A stretch of 36,502 bases of DNA from Paracoccaceae bacterium (lineage in GTDB: Bacteria > Pseudomonadota > Alphaproteobacteria > Rhodobacterales > Rhodobacteraceae): assembly GCA_019911965.1 (NCBI GenBank), contig JAIOJF010000004.1:1-36502 (forward strand). The letters run 5' to 3'. Below the pieces are notes generated by a model that saw only the letters and a list, made by a program, of their open reading frames with translations, was not told where the DNA came from and did no database searches. The position numbers were made by a program, and so were the translations under genes. Shown here in pieces: positions 1 to 8,367 of this stretch. Numbering within the stretch: the stretch's first letter is position 1; each line of letters begins with the position of its first letter.

Positions 1-668
1 CACCCGACAGCCGCCGTCAGCAGCATCGCCGCCGCCCCCCAGAACATCACCCGAAGGACAGAACGCAGCACCGGCGCACCACCGGCGCGCGCCCCGAGCA
101 ATCCCAGCAGCGCCAGGAATAACAGCGACAGTACCGCCACCGACGGCCCGATCAGCGACAAGGGTGCCAGCATCGCCGCCACCAGGGGCAGCGCCGCCCC
201 CAGCGCGAAACTGAGCGCCGAGGCCCCCGCCGCCAGCATCGGCTGCGCCGCCGTGTGATCGGTGATGCCGAGTTCATCGCGCACATGCGCCGCCAGCGCG
301 TCGCTGTCGGTCAACTCGCCCGCCACCCGCTCCGCCAGCCCGCGCGACAGCCCGCGATCCTGATAGATGCCGACCAGTTCCTCGAATTCATCCTCGGGTT
401 CGGCCAGCAGGTTGTCACGCTCGCGGGCGATATCGCTTTTCTCGGTATCGGACTGCGACGAGACCGAGACATACTCGCCCGCCGCCATCGACAAGGCCCC
501 GGCGGTCAGCCCGGCGGCCCCCGCCAGCAGCACCTCGGTGCGCCCGGACGAGGCGGCGGCAACCCCGACGATCAGGCTGGCGGTCGAGACAATACCGTCA
601 TTCGCCCCCAGCACCGCCGCCCGCAGCCAGCCGATCCTGTGCATGTAATGGTATTCGCTGGCGGGCAT
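1..668 (-). CDS. VIT/CCC1-family Fe/Mn transporter (3' end cut by window edge)
   Basis: Reading the minus strand from an ATG at 668 gives a protein that opens with HRIGWLRAAVLGANDGIVST, the characteristic start of bacterial VIT1/CCC1 proteins. It continues through SLIVGVAAA and GEYVSVSSQSD. The family moves Fe(II) or Mn(II) across the membrane. A hydrophilic stretch rich in Glu and Arg (about residues 75-135) is followed by further hydrophobic helices, as expected for this fold. The frame stays open to base 1, so the last part is missing (about 222 codons are visible). A possible ribosome site (GGAGGT) lies just upstream of the start. It is separated from rpmG by that gene's terminator, so it is probably its own transcription unit. 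The family assignment is firm; the metal is not decided by the sequence. Confidence 0.85.
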   Translation of the reverse strand, partial: MPASEYHYMHRIGWLRAAVLGANDGIVSTASLIVGVAAASSGRTEVLLAGAAGLTAGALSMAAGEYVSVSSQSDTEKSDIARERDNLLAEPEDEFEELVGIYQDRGLSRGLAERVAGELTDSDALAAHVRDELGITDHTAAQPMLAAGASALSFALGAALPLVAAMLAPLSLIGPSVAVLSLLFLALLGLLGARAGGAPVLRSVLRVMFWGAAAMLLTAAVG

Positions 669-721
669 GTAACCTCCGGGTCCGGGCGGGTATTCGCGCC
701 AATGATGACCCGTGGGGGCAG

Positions 722-759
722 AAAAGCAAAGGGGCCGCGCGACAATGCCGCACGGCCCC
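722..759 (-). terminator. Intrinsic terminator of rpmG
   Basis: Bases 731-741 and 749-759 form an 11-bp GC-rich stem, with one G-T pair, around a 7-nt loop. Read on the minus strand, the stem is followed by a T-rich run (complement of 722-730). It lies 37 nt beyond the rpmG stop codon. Confidence 0.8.
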
Positions 760-795
760 CGAACTTGCGAAAGACAAGCGATCCGGTGGCGGACC

Positions 796-963
796 TTACT
801 TGATCTTGCCTTCCTTGTAATCGACATGCTTGCGCACGACCGGATCGTATTTCTTGACGACCATCTTTTCGGTCATCGTGCGCGAGTTCTTCTTGGTCAC
901 GTAAAAGTGGCCGGTATCCGCCGTCGAGTTCAGGCGGATCTTGATAGTGGTTGGCTTGGCCAT
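796..963 (-). CDS. rpmG: 50S ribosomal protein L33
   Basis: This 55-residue basic protein begins [20 protein letters not shown] and contains YVTKKNSR, which is the typical bacterial L33. It has no cysteines, so it is the zinc-free (C-minus) form. It is a component of the large ribosomal subunit near the E site. The start ATG at 963 has an AGGAG sequence about 7-11 nt upstream. It is a single-gene transcription unit with a good promoter (TTGACA and TAAAAG boxes) and an intrinsic terminator. A longer frame reading upstream lacks L33 similarity and was not used. Confidence 0.97.
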   Translation of the reverse strand: MAKPTTIKIRLNSTADTGHFYVTKKNSRTMTEKMVVKKYDPVVRKHVDYKEGKIK

Positions 964-1039
964 GTGTCGTCTCCTGTCGCGGCGACCCTGCGGGCAGCCC
1001 GGCACCGCGAACGGGTACCGTCGTGAATCTGGAAACCGC

Positions 1040-1067
1040 CTTTTACGCCTTCGGTGCCGGGTGTCAA
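1040..1067 (-). promoter_or_regulatory. Sigma-70-type promoter of rpmG
   Basis: On the minus strand a perfect TTGACA (1062-1067) is followed after 16 nt by TAAAAG (1040-1045). This predicts a start near 1033 and a leader of about 70 nt before the rpmG ATG at 963. No other gene lies between. Confidence 0.65.
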
Positions 1068-1084
1068 CCTTGATTCGGGGGGCA

Positions 1085-2353
1085 TCACACCAGCATCGCC
1101 AGCAAACCCAGCATCCCCGACAGCGCCAGAACCGGCAGCATTCCCCAATGCCGCCACAGCAACAGATAGGCAGCAAGCCCCGCCAGCGCGATGGCAAAGG
1201 GGTCGGCGCTGGCCGGATCGGGCCACCACAGGATCACCGGGCCAAGGGTCAGGCGCGTCACCTCGGTGAACAGCACATGCAGCGCGAACCACAGGGTCAG
1301 GTTCAGGATCACCCCGACCACCGCCGCCGTCACCGCCGCCAGCGCGTTCTTCAGCCGGGGCTGCGCGCTCAGCCGCGCAATGTAAGGTGCGCCGGTGAAT
1401 ATCCACAAAAAGCATGGCGCGAAGGTCATCCACAACGCAACGCCCGCACCGGCAATTCCCAGCCACATGCCGCCCGCGCCGTAAGCGGCCAGAAAGCCGA
1501 CAAATTCCGTCACCAGGATAAGCGGCCCCGGCGTGGTTTCCGCCAGGCCCAGCCCGTCGATCATCTGCTCGGCACTCAGCCAGCCTTCCACCGTCACCGC
1601 CTGCTGCGCCATATAGGCCAGCACCGCATAGGCACCGCCGAAGGTCACCACCGCCAGCTTGGCGAAGAACAGGCCGATGCCGATCAGCACCGATCCCGGC
1701 ACCAAAAGCCAAAGCAGGAGCAGCGGCAGCCACCAGATCGCCAGCCAGCCCAGCGCGGTGGCAGCAGTACGAGGCCGCCCGGTTGGCGCGGGCGCTGCCC
1801 CCACGGCGCTGCCCCCACTGAAAAACCCGTATAGCGCCGCCGCCAGTACCAGCGCCGGAAACGGCAGGTTCAGAAAGAAGATCGCCGCAAAGGCCAACCC
1901 GGCCAGCAGCCAGTGATCGCGCCGCCCAAGCGCGCGGCGGGCAACCTTCATCAACGCCTCGATCACGATCGCCACCACCGCCGCCTTTACCCCCAGAAAC
2001 GCCGCTGCCACCGGCCCGACCGCGCCGAAGCGGGCATAGGCCATCGCCAGTCCCAGCATCAGCACCGCCCCCGGCAGCACGAATAGCAACCCCGCGATCA
2101 GCCCCCCGGGGATGCCGCGCAGCCGCCAGCCGGCATAGGTGGCCAGTTGCATCGCTTCCGGCCCCGGCAGCAACATGCAGAAACTGAGCGCGGACAGGTA
2201 GTCCTTCTCCTCCAGCCAGCGTTTTTCGTCCACGAAGACCCGGTGCATCATGGCGATCTGCCCTGCCGGGCCGCCAAAAGACAGCAGCCCGATCTTCAGC
2301 GACACCCGAAGCAATTCGCCCAATCCTGGCGGCGGAGCGATCACGCCGGTCAT
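1085..2353 (-). CDS. chrA: Chromate efflux transporter ChrA (long CHR family)
   Basis: The 422-residue, very hydrophobic protein has two homologous CHR halves, the architecture of long-chain ChrA. The first half holds the family signature [12 protein letters not shown] (about residues 26-37) followed by MLLPGPEA. The second half repeats the pattern with [16 protein letters not shown] and [10 protein letters not shown]. ChrA proteins export chromate across the inner membrane. The ATG at 2353 overlaps the end of the upstream ChrB-like gene by 4 nt (ATGA), so the two are translationally coupled. Chromate as substrate rests on the family and on the ChrB-domain neighbour. Confidence 0.93.
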   Translation of the reverse strand: MTGVIAPPPGLGELLRVSLKIGLLSFGGPAGQIAMMHRVFVDEKRWLEEKDYLSALSFCMLLPGPEAMQLATYAGWRLRGIPGGLIAGLLFVLPGAVLMLGLAMAYARFGAVGPVAAAFLGVKAAVVAIVIEALMKVARRALGRRDHWLLAGLAFAAIFFLNLPFPALVLAAALYGFFSGGSAVGAAPAPTGRPRTAATALGWLAIWWLPLLLLWLLVPGSVLIGIGLFFAKLAVVTFGGAYAVLAYMAQQAVTVEGWLSAEQMIDGLGLAETTPGPLILVTEFVGFLAAYGAGGMWLGIAGAGVALWMTFAPCFLWIFTGAPYIARLSAQPRLKNALAAVTAAVVGVILNLTLWFALHVLFTEVTRLTLGPVILWWPDPASADPFAIALAGLAAYLLLWRHWGMLPVLALSGMLGLLAMLV

Positions 2354-3150
2354 GCCGTACCCCGGTTCGCCGGCCAGTCATGGGTTTCGTCAAAGGCGTC
2401 ACGGGCCCAGCGATACAGCGCATCGTAGATCAGCATTCCGGCATCGAGCTGCGCAGAATCATCGCGATACATCCGCGATAACCCGACCGAGACCGCCAGC
2501 AACCCCGCCGCCTGCGGTGCCAGGTCCGGCCGGTCGGTATCGGCACCGCGCACCACCCCGGCCAGCCGCAGCAAGGGCCCGGTTTCCAGGCCGAACAACG
2601 CCAGCATGGTGTCGAAACTGCATCTTTCGCCGACATGCGAGAACCGCACGCCTTCGATATCGAACGGCTCGGCCCCGAATCGGTCGGCCACGCCCATCAC
2701 CTCGGCCGACGGCACGAACAGGAAGCGCGCCGCCGGATCGACAAACCGGCGGATCAGCCAGGGGCAGGCGATGCGATCGATCTTGGGTCGGTGCCGGGTG
2801 ACCCACAATTGGCCGGGAATGGCCGCAACCGGGATCAGCGGCAAGCCCGCCGCCATCCATGCCTCGTGCCCGCCTTCCAGCGTTTCCGCCTCGATCCCGG
2901 CGTCGCGCAGCCAGGCAGCAGCACCATGCGACAGTTTCAGGCCACGCTGGCAGGTGATGACCACCTTGCGGCCCGCCAGGTCCGGCCCCCAATCGGCAAC
3001 GCGGCGAAAATCGCGGCGCTGGCTGGCCGGGATGATTCTTGGATCGGCGGCAAAATCCTCGTCATTTCGGACGTCGATCAGGACCGGCCTGTCGGGCGTG
3101 CCGATCAGGCGGGCAAGTTGCGGGACGGTTATTTCGGTGTAAGACGGCAT
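2350..3150 (-). CDS. Rhodanese-ChrB fusion protein, chromate resistance
   Basis: This 266-residue protein has two domains. Residues 1 to about 110 are a rhodanese domain (VLIDVRNDEDF, then the active-site loop TCQRGLKLSHG with the catalytic Cys). Residues from about 125 on match the ChrB C-terminal chromate-resistance domain (WVTRHRPKIDRIACPWLIRR, later FDTMLALFGLE). ChrB-domain proteins act in chromate sensing or resistance and normally sit beside chrA, as here. The N-terminal half of classical ChrB is replaced by a sulfurtransferase domain. A GGAGG ribosome site precedes the ATG at 3150. Whether it regulates the operon or acts enzymatically cannot be told from sequence. Confidence 0.88.
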   Translation of the reverse strand: MPSYTEITVPQLARLIGTPDRPVLIDVRNDEDFAADPRIIPASQRRDFRRVADWGPDLAGRKVVITCQRGLKLSHGAAAWLRDAGIEAETLEGGHEAWMAAGLPLIPVAAIPGQLWVTRHRPKIDRIACPWLIRRFVDPAARFLFVPSAEVMGVADRFGAEPFDIEGVRFSHVGERCSFDTMLALFGLETGPLLRLAGVVRGADTDRPDLAPQAAGLLAVSVGLSRMYRDDSAQLDAGMLIYDALYRWARDAFDETHDWPANRGTA

Positions 3151-3226
3151 TGCGCATCCTCCGGTTTCGGGTTGGATGCGAATTTGGCCGTGGCCTCACG
3201 GGGTATTCGCGCACCCCTCGCGGCCA

Positions 3227-3256
3227 AGTATCACGGGCGTTGGCATGGGCTGTCAA
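3227..3256 (-). promoter_or_regulatory. Probable promoter of the chromate operon
   Basis: On the minus strand a perfect TTGACA (3251-3256) is followed after 18 nt by GATACT (3227-3232). It implies a leader of about 70 nt before the ATG at 3150. That leader can fold an interrupted hairpin (GGGGT/ACCCC inside GGCC/GGCC, about 3192-3225). The -35 box lies in a 13-bp tandem duplication (3253-3278) that abuts the 3' end of rnpB. Confidence 0.5.
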
Positions 3257-3277
3257 GCGAATCGGGCAAGCGAATCG

Positions 3278-3677
3278 GATGCGCGGATGGCCTGTAAGCC
3301 GGATTCTGTTCCCCCCGGACCGAGATCCGGGGTTCGATGACCATTCATCTGCCCCCGCTGTTACCAGCGGGGTCTAGCTGCCGACCCGGGCCCCTGGGCT
3401 GAAGAAACCGTGGCGCAAGCGCCGCGGGACCCCTATTTGGCATTGCTCCGGGCGGGGCTTGCCATGCGGGCGCTGTTGCCAGTGCCCCGGTGGGCTCTTA
3501 CCCCACCTTTTCACCTTTTCCCGCGCCGATAAGGCGAAGGTAGTCTGTTCTCTGTGGCGCTTTCCCTCGGGTTACCCCGGCCGGGCATTACCCGGCGCCC
3601 TTTCTTCATGGAGTCCGGACTTTCCTCGCGTCCCGGACATGATCCGGGACACGCGGTCATCCGGCCATCCGCGCATC
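3278..3677 (-). ncRNA. rnpB: RNase P RNA (class A)
   Basis: The catalytic RNA of RNase P, which trims the 5' ends of tRNA precursors. On the minus strand the 5' part carries the universally conserved GAGGAAAGTCCGGACTCC (about 3610-3627). The 3' part carries ACAGAATCCGGCTTAC (about 3295-3310). The two ends, 3278-3292 and 3663-3677, are a perfect 15-bp inverted repeat that forms helix P1, which sets the ends at about 400 nt. No protein frame with family similarity overlaps it. The exact mature ends are inferred from P1. Confidence 0.95.
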
Positions 3678-3680
3678 CAT

Positions 3681-3709
3681 GAGTTAGGCATGCGCGTGGC
3701 GCTGGTCAA
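3681..3709 (-). promoter_or_regulatory. Promoter of rnpB
   Basis: On the minus strand TTGACC (3704-3709) and TAACTC (3681-3686) are separated by 17 nt, placing the start at about 3677-3675, the 5' end of the P1 helix. The -35 box overlaps the stop codon of the amidase gene (3706-3708). Confidence 0.65.
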
Positions 3710-4413
3710 GCATTGTCAGGGCCGGGATAGCGTTCGGCCAGGTCGGCGGCCAGCGCCCGGTCCTGATCGTCAACAGGCCCGGTGGCACCGGGGCGGAAGC
3801 GCAGCCGGAACGCCCCAAGCACATCACCCGCCGGATCGTCACTGACCTCGGGCACGCGATAGCCGATCCGCGCCGCGCTGGCGAAAAACTCCGCGCCGGT
3901 ATCGCCGCCCGCCTGCGGCCAGATTGACAGGCCGCCCAGCGCCAGTCGCCGCCAGTCGAATTTCGCGCCAGGGTCCCATTTGCGCTCCGGGGCCATGTCG
4001 GAATGCGCGATCACGCGGGCCGGTGCGATGCCGTGGCGCGCCAGAATACCCGGCAGCAAGGCCTCCAGCGCCGCCATCTGAACCTCGGGATAAGGCGGAT
4101 GTGCATCCAGCGGCCCGGCATTGCAGATCTCGATGCCGACGGAATGCGAATTGACATCCGTCACCGCCCCCCAGGCCCCGCCACCGGCATGCCAGGCGCG
4201 CATCTCCTCGGGCACCAGCGACAGGATCGTGCCGTCCTCGGCGATCACGTAATGCGCCGATACCTCGGTGTCAGGATCGCAGAGCCGGGCAATCGCCGCC
4301 TTGCAGGTTGTCATCGCGGTATGGTGCAACACCACCATGTCCGGGCCGCGACCGTGGCGGCGCGCAGCGAAATTCGGGCTGGGATGGTCGATAATGTCGG
4401 GCGCGGCGCGCAA
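3706..4413 (-). CDS. N-acetylmuramoyl-L-alanine amidase, AmpD/Amidase_2 type
   Basis: The 235-residue protein has an Amidase_2 domain from about residue 9 (HPSPNFAARRHG). The zinc-ligand region VVLHHTAM holds H30 and H31. Central blocks are SAHYVIAEDG and HAGGGAWG, and the distal block AHSDMAPERKWDPG contains the second His and the Lys-x-Asp-Pro-Gly signature. Such enzymes cut the amide between MurNAc and L-Ala in cell-wall fragments. No signal peptide is visible, which fits cytoplasmic AmpD-like recycling. The only start placed before the domain is TTG at 4413, three nt after the stop of the upstream lipoprotein gene, so translation may be coupled. No strong ribosome site is seen. Confidence 0.85.
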   Translation of the reverse strand: MRAAPDIIDHPSPNFAARRHGRGPDMVVLHHTAMTTCKAAIARLCDPDTEVSAHYVIAEDGTILSLVPEEMRAWHAGGGAWGAVTDVNSHSVGIEICNAGPLDAHPPYPEVQMAALEALLPGILARHGIAPARVIAHSDMAPERKWDPGAKFDWRRLALGGLSIWPQAGGDTGAEFFASAARIGYRVPEVSDDPAGDVLGAFRLRFRPGATGPVDDQDRALAADLAERYPGPDNA

Positions 4414-4416
4414 GGC

Positions 4417-5010
4417 TCAGTTTCTGACCAGCTTGCGGTAGGTTTCCGGCGACCAGTCACAGGCGAAGCCGTCGCCGTCCGGGTCAAGGTTCTTGGGATC
4501 ACGCTCCGGCCCGCCGGCTTTCAGGAACGCCTCCTGCGCATCGTCGGGCAACCGGTAGCGTTTGCAGGCCGTTCTGGTCAGCGCGCCGCCGATCGGGTTG
4601 AACCGCGAATACAGTTTCTCGCCCACCTTGTTGCTGGTCTTCAGCGCAAATTCCGCGACATTGACGGTATTGCCGCCACGTCCCGGCAGCGCGGTCGGCG
4701 CGATCACGCGAAATTCCTCGCGCTGGGCAGCCAGGATCTTCTTGTCTTCCTCGATCGAAATCCGCTCGGTCACCGCCGCGAAATCCTGCGTGTCCGAGAT
4801 GACCGGGTTATTGCCGGTCACCACGTAATCGGGCGTAGAGGTTTCATCACCTGCGGTTTGCTCCGGTGTGGCCTCGTCCTCGGCTTCCGGAGCTGGCGTC
4901 ACCACCTCGTCACTGATCGGCAGGCGCGGCTCGATCTGGCCGTCATCTGGCGGCGCATCGGCGCAGGCCGCCAGCAGGGCCAGTGCAAGAACAGAGAGAA
5001 CGAGACGCAT
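4417..5010 (-). CDS. Lipoprotein with C-terminal Excalibur-like calcium motif
   Basis: A 197-residue protein. The chosen ATG at 5010 has an AGAGG ribosome site. It opens with a lipoprotein signal, a hydrophobic run ending LALLAACADA, where the first Cys is lipidated. An acidic, Pro-rich spacer follows (about residues 20-75). The C-terminal part has two Cys in the pattern CKRYRL...DPDGDGFACDWSPE, which resembles the Excalibur domain (DxDxDGxxCE type), a putative calcium-binding module of extracellular proteins. It lies 43 nt behind gatA and just ahead of a cell-wall amidase. Function unknown; an envelope role is an inference from the signal and neighbours. Confidence 0.75.
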   Translation of the reverse strand: MRLVLSVLALALLAACADAPPDDGQIEPRLPISDEVVTPAPEAEDEATPEQTAGDETSTPDYVVTGNNPVISDTQDFAAVTERISIEEDKKILAAQREEFRVIAPTALPGRGGNTVNVAEFALKTSNKVGEKLYSRFNPIGGALTRTACKRYRLPDDAQEAFLKAGGPERDPKNLDPDGDGFACDWSPETYRKLVRN

Positions 5011-5053
5011 CGAAGGTACCTCTTGCGGCGGATTATTCTGGTAATACGCCTGT

Positions 5054-6541
5054 TTACCACCATTTCGCCGGTTTTGAAACAAACCCGGCGGCACGCTCCA
5101 GCACGTAAGCGGAATTCAGCAAATCGGCCTCGGCCCAGGGCTGGCCGATCAGTTGCAGGCCCAGCGGCAGCCCCTGATGATCGAGGCCCGCAGGCACCGA
5201 AATCCCCGGCAGCCCGGCCAGATTGACCGTCACCGTGAAGACATCGTTCAGATACATGCGGATCGGATCGGCATCCGCCATCTCGCCCAGACCGAACGCC
5301 GCCGAGGGCGTGGCCGGGGTCAGGATCGCGTCGATCCCGGCGGCATAGACCTGTTCAAAATCGCGCTTGATCAGGGTGCGGACCCGTTGTGCGCGGCGGT
5401 AATAGGCATCGTAAAACCCCGCCGACAGCACGTAGGCACCGATCATGACGCGGCGCTGCACCTCGGCGCCGAAGCCCTCGGCGCGGGTCTTTTCGTACAT
5501 CTGGGTGATGCCGTCGCCCTTGCCCAGCCTGGCGCGGTGGCCGTAGCGCACACCATCGTAGCGCGCGAGGTTGCTGGAGGCTTCCGCCGGTGCAATCACG
5601 TAATAGGCCGGAAGCGCGTATCTGGTATGCGGCAGCGAGATATCCACGATCTCGGCCCCGGCATCCTTCAGCATGGCGGCACCATCGGCCCAGAGCTTTT
5701 CGATCTCCTCGGGCATCCCGTCCATGCGGTATTCCTTCGGAATGCCGATCTTCTTGCCGCGAATATCGCCGGTCAGCGCCGCCTCGAAATCCGGCACCGC
5801 CAGATCGGCGCTGGTGGAATCCTTGGCATCATGGCCGCACATCGCGCCCAGCATGATCGCGGCATCGCGCACATCGCCGGTCATCGGCCCGGCCTGATCC
5901 AGCGACGAGGCAAACGCGATGATCCCCCAGCGCGAACAGCGCCCATAGGTCGGTTTCACCCCGACAATGCCGGTAAATGCGGCGGGCTGGCGGATCGAGC
6001 CGCCGGTATCGGTGCCGGTCGCGGCCAGGCACAGATCAGCCGCCACCGCCGCCGCCGAGCCACCCGACGACCCCCCCGGCGTCAGTGCTGCGTCCGAGCC
6101 TTCGCGCCGCCAGGGGCTGGTCACCGGGCCATAGGCCGAGGTTTCGTTGGACGAGCCCATGGCGAATTCATCCATGTTCAGCTTGCCCAGCATCACCGCA
6201 CCATCGGATTTCAGCCGCGCGGTGATGGTGCTTTCATATTCCGGGCGGAACCCTTTCAGGATTTTCGACGCCGCCTGGCTGGGCACGCCCCTGGTGCAGA
6301 ACAAGTCCTTGATGCCCAGCGGAATGCCGCACATCGACGGCGCGTCACCTTTGGCGATCCGCGCATCCGCCGCTTTCGCGCGGTCGCGGGCAATGTCGAA
6401 TGTCGGGAAGGAATAGGCATTCAGCGCCTCGGCATCCTCGATCGCGGAAATGCAGGCATCGGTGATCTCCAGCGCCGTGATCTCGCCCTTGCGAAGGCCA
6501 TCGCGGGCGGCGGCGATGCTCAGTTTGTTCAACGCGGTCAT
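5054..6541 (-). CDS. gatA: Asp-tRNA(Asn)/Glu-tRNA(Gln) amidotransferase subunit A
   Basis: This 495-residue amidase-signature enzyme releases ammonia from glutamine to amidate mischarged Glu-tRNA(Gln) or Asp-tRNA(Asn) in the GatCAB complex. The Ser-cisSer-Lys triad is visible: K78 in [12 protein letters not shown]158 in [12 protein letters not shown] and S182 in [13 protein letters not shown]. The start is MTALNKLS at 6541, 4 nt after the gatC stop. An upstream in-frame extension reads through gatC in another frame and was rejected. gatB is not in this window. Confidence 0.97.
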   Translation of the reverse strand: MTALNKLSIAAARDGLRKGEITALEITDACISAIEDAEALNAYSFPTFDIARDRAKAADARIAKGDAPSMCGIPLGIKDLFCTRGVPSQAASKILKGFRPEYESTITARLKSDGAVMLGKLNMDEFAMGSSNETSAYGPVTSPWRREGSDAALTPGGSSGGSAAAVAADLCLAATGTDTGGSIRQPAAFTGIVGVKPTYGRCSRWGIIAFASSLDQAGPMTGDVRDAAIMLGAMCGHDAKDSTSADLAVPDFEAALTGDIRGKKIGIPKEYRMDGMPEEIEKLWADGAAMLKDAGAEIVDISLPHTRYALPAYYVIAPAEASSNLARYDGVRYGHRARLGKGDGITQMYEKTRAEGFGAEVQRRVMIGAYVLSAGFYDAYYRRAQRVRTLIKRDFEQVYAAGIDAILTPATPSAAFGLGEMADADPIRMYLNDVFTVTVNLAGLPGISVPAGLDHQGLPLGLQLIGQPWAEADLLNSAYVLERAAGFVSKPAKWW

Positions 6542-6545
6542 GGGC

Positions 6546-6833
6546 CTACTCCACCACTTTCGGCACCGCGAAAAACCCCTCGCGGGCATCCGGTGCGTTG
6601 GCCAGGATTTTCTCGGGGTAGCCGCCATCGGTCACCTTGTCGGCGCGCCGCTTCAGGCGCATCGGCGTGACCGAGGTCATCGGCTCAACACCCTCGACAT
6701 CCACCTCGTTCAACTGCTCCATGAAGCCAAGGATATTGCTCAGTTCACCGGCCAGCTTGTCCAGGTCGGTTTCGGCCACCTCGATACGCGCCAGATGCGC
6801 CACGCGGCGGGCCGTGTCCTTGTCGATCGACAT
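6546..6833 (-). CDS. gatC: Asp-tRNA(Asn)/Glu-tRNA(Gln) amidotransferase subunit C
   Basis: A 95-residue protein starting [19 protein letters not shown], the typical GatC N-terminus. It contains [21 protein letters not shown] and a C-terminal [17 protein letters not shown]. GatC is the small chaperone-like subunit that wraps GatA and joins it to GatB. Its length matches the family (about 95 residues). It sits 4 nt before gatA, so the two form one operon. Confidence 0.97.
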   Translation of the reverse strand: MSIDKDTARRVAHLARIEVAETDLDKLAGELSNILGFMEQLNEVDVEGVEPMTSVTPMRLKRRADKVTDGGYPEKILANAPDAREGFFAVPKVVE

Positions 6834-6864
6834 CTTTATTCCCTCGTCTCAGGTCCGGCTCCGT

Positions 6865-7530
6865 TTAGCCGCCTTGGACGGCCTTCGCAAGCATGTGGCC
6901 CCGATAGCTGCGGATCATCCAGAACAGCATCAAGGCATTCAAGACATGCCACAGGAAATGGCTGCCAAAGGGGTTCTGCCCGCAGAACGGCAGGTCCAGT
7001 GCGCGCGCCGTGATCGACACCGCCAGAATGGCCGCACCAATCGCCATCGCGCGTGCCGTTGCCGGGACACGGCGCATCAGCAACGCGGCATAAAGCCAGA
7101 TCAACAGGTCGACCGAGGCATAAACCGCCGACGCCCCAAGCCCCGGCATCACCTGCAACAAGGCCCAACTGACCCCCGCCGCCCAGGGAAACACCCCGAT
7201 CACCGCCGCCAGCGCGAATTTCGTCGGCCAGTCCAGAAAATCGCGGCTGGCGGCGAACACAAAGACCAGGATGAAGGCGAGGATCGGCAAGGTATCCGCG
7301 AGCGAGGCCCAGATCGTCGCGAAGGTATGAAACAGCCCCGACCCGATGCCGATCAGCGCCAGGATCAGCACAAGCACCTTAACCAGTGGCAAGCCATCGT
7401 GCCGCACCAACCGCCACGCGGCCCAGGCGGCGAACAGGAAGGCCAGGTTGGTGACGGCATTCAGCGGCTCCGCCCAAAGGCCGGGATCGAGCCGTTCGCA
7501 ATAGCCGTCAACCTGTTGCGTCCAGTCCAT
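6865..7530 (-). CDS. Ceramidase-like integral membrane hydrolase (CREST superfamily)
   Basis: The 221-residue protein has about seven hydrophobic segments and the alkaline ceramidase (PF05875-like) pattern. It begins with WAEPLNAVTNLAFL near residue 20. The segment GIGSGLFHTFATIWASLADT carries the conserved Ser, His and Asp. The last helix holds the His pair in SHFLWHVLNAL. These residues bind zinc in the CREST superfamily. The natural bacterial substrate is unsettled; ceramide or another amide-linked lipid is possible. It lies 31 nt upstream of gatC on the same strand and only 57 bp from the divergent UPF0173 gene, so the promoters share that gap. Confidence 0.8.
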   Translation of the reverse strand: MDWTQQVDGYCERLDPGLWAEPLNAVTNLAFLFAAWAAWRLVRHDGLPLVKVLVLILALIGIGSGLFHTFATIWASLADTLPILAFILVFVFAASRDFLDWPTKFALAAVIGVFPWAAGVSWALLQVMPGLGASAVYASVDLLIWLYAALLMRRVPATARAMAIGAAILAVSITARALDLPFCGQNPFGSHFLWHVLNALMLFWMIRSYRGHMLAKAVQGG

Positions 7531-7587
7531 TTTGCTTTCCCGTCCATATCGTTACACTGACCCTAGGATTTATCGCAGGAGAATCAA

Positions 7588-8280
7588 ATGCAGATCACAT
7601 GGCTTGGGCATTCCAGTTTTCGTATCGCAATCGGCAACCAGATATTGCTGGTCGACCCCTGGCTGAGCGGCAACCCGATGTTCCCCGAAGACCGCCGCGC
7701 CGAGGCGATCAAGGGGGCGACGCATGTGCTGGTCAGCCACGGCCACGGCGATCATTCCGGCAATGCGGTCGGCATCTGCAAGGAACTCGGCATCCCGGCG
7801 GTCGGCATCTATGACCTGATGCATTGGTGGGAAGGGGCCGAAGGAATCAAGACCATCGGCTTCAACAAGGGCGGCACGGTGGCGCTGGGGGATGTCAGCG
7901 TGACACTGGTGAACGCGGTGCATTCGTCATCGATCCTGTCGCCGGACGGGCCGGTCTATGCCGGGGCCGAGGCCGGGTTCATGATCGAACATGCCGGGCG
8001 CACGATCTATTTTTCGGGCGATACGGACGTGATGGCGGATATGGCATGGATGAACGAATTGCACGCGCCGGAAATCGGTATCCTGTGTGCCGGCGGGCAT
8101 TTCACGATGGACATGAAACGCGCGGCCTTCGCGGCGAAGAAATTCTTCAATTTCAAGACGGTCATCCCCTGCCATTACCGCACCTTCCCGCTGCTGGAGC
8201 AATCAGCGGCGGCGATGACAGCGGCCCTGCCCGGCGTCGATGTGCGCGAGCCCGAGGTGATGGTGGCGATCAGCCTTTGA
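7588..8280 (+). CDS. UPF0173 metal-dependent hydrolase (metallo-beta-lactamase fold)
   Basis: A 230-residue protein beginning MQITWLGHSSFRI with the MBL-fold zinc motif SHGHGDHSGN (His-x-His-x-Asp-His) at about residues 50-59. Downstream metal ligands are plausible in AVHSSS, YFSGDTDVM and IPCHYRTFPLL. These segments and the length match the UPF0173 family (YtkL-like). The true substrate is unknown. The ATG has a GCAGGAG site 7-13 nt upstream. It is a single-gene unit, divergent from the ceramidase-like gene and followed by an intrinsic terminator. Confidence 0.93.
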   Translation: MQITWLGHSSFRIAIGNQILLVDPWLSGNPMFPEDRRAEAIKGATHVLVSHGHGDHSGNAVGICKELGIPAVGIYDLMHWWEGAEGIKTIGFNKGGTVALGDVSVTLVNAVHSSSILSPDGPVYAGAEAGFMIEHAGRTIYFSGDTDVMADMAWMNELHAPEIGILCAGGHFTMDMKRAAFAAKKFFNFKTVIPCHYRTFPLLEQSAAAMTAALPGVDVREPEVMVAISL

Positions 8281-8313
8281 ACGTGGCGGATGGCAAATTC
8301 ACGTTGACCCGTA

Positions 8314-8343
8314 GGGTGCGCATTCATGGCGCACCCCTTTTTT
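8314..8343 (+). terminator. Intrinsic terminator after the UPF0173 gene
   Basis: GGGTGCGC (8314-8321) and GCGCACCC (8329-8336) form a perfect 8-bp stem with a 7-nt loop, followed by a six-T run at 8338-8343. Its loop and 3' arm (8321-8337) are repeated nearly exactly at 8346-8362. Confidence 0.8.
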
Positions 8344-8367
8344 CGCATACATGGCGCACCCCGCGCC

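Noticed and set aside
930-2423. 497-codon open frame antisense-phase to chrA
   Set aside because: It overlaps chrA and the rpmG promoter in another frame on the same strand, is Arg/Gly-rich and has no family motif. It is a by-product of high GC content.
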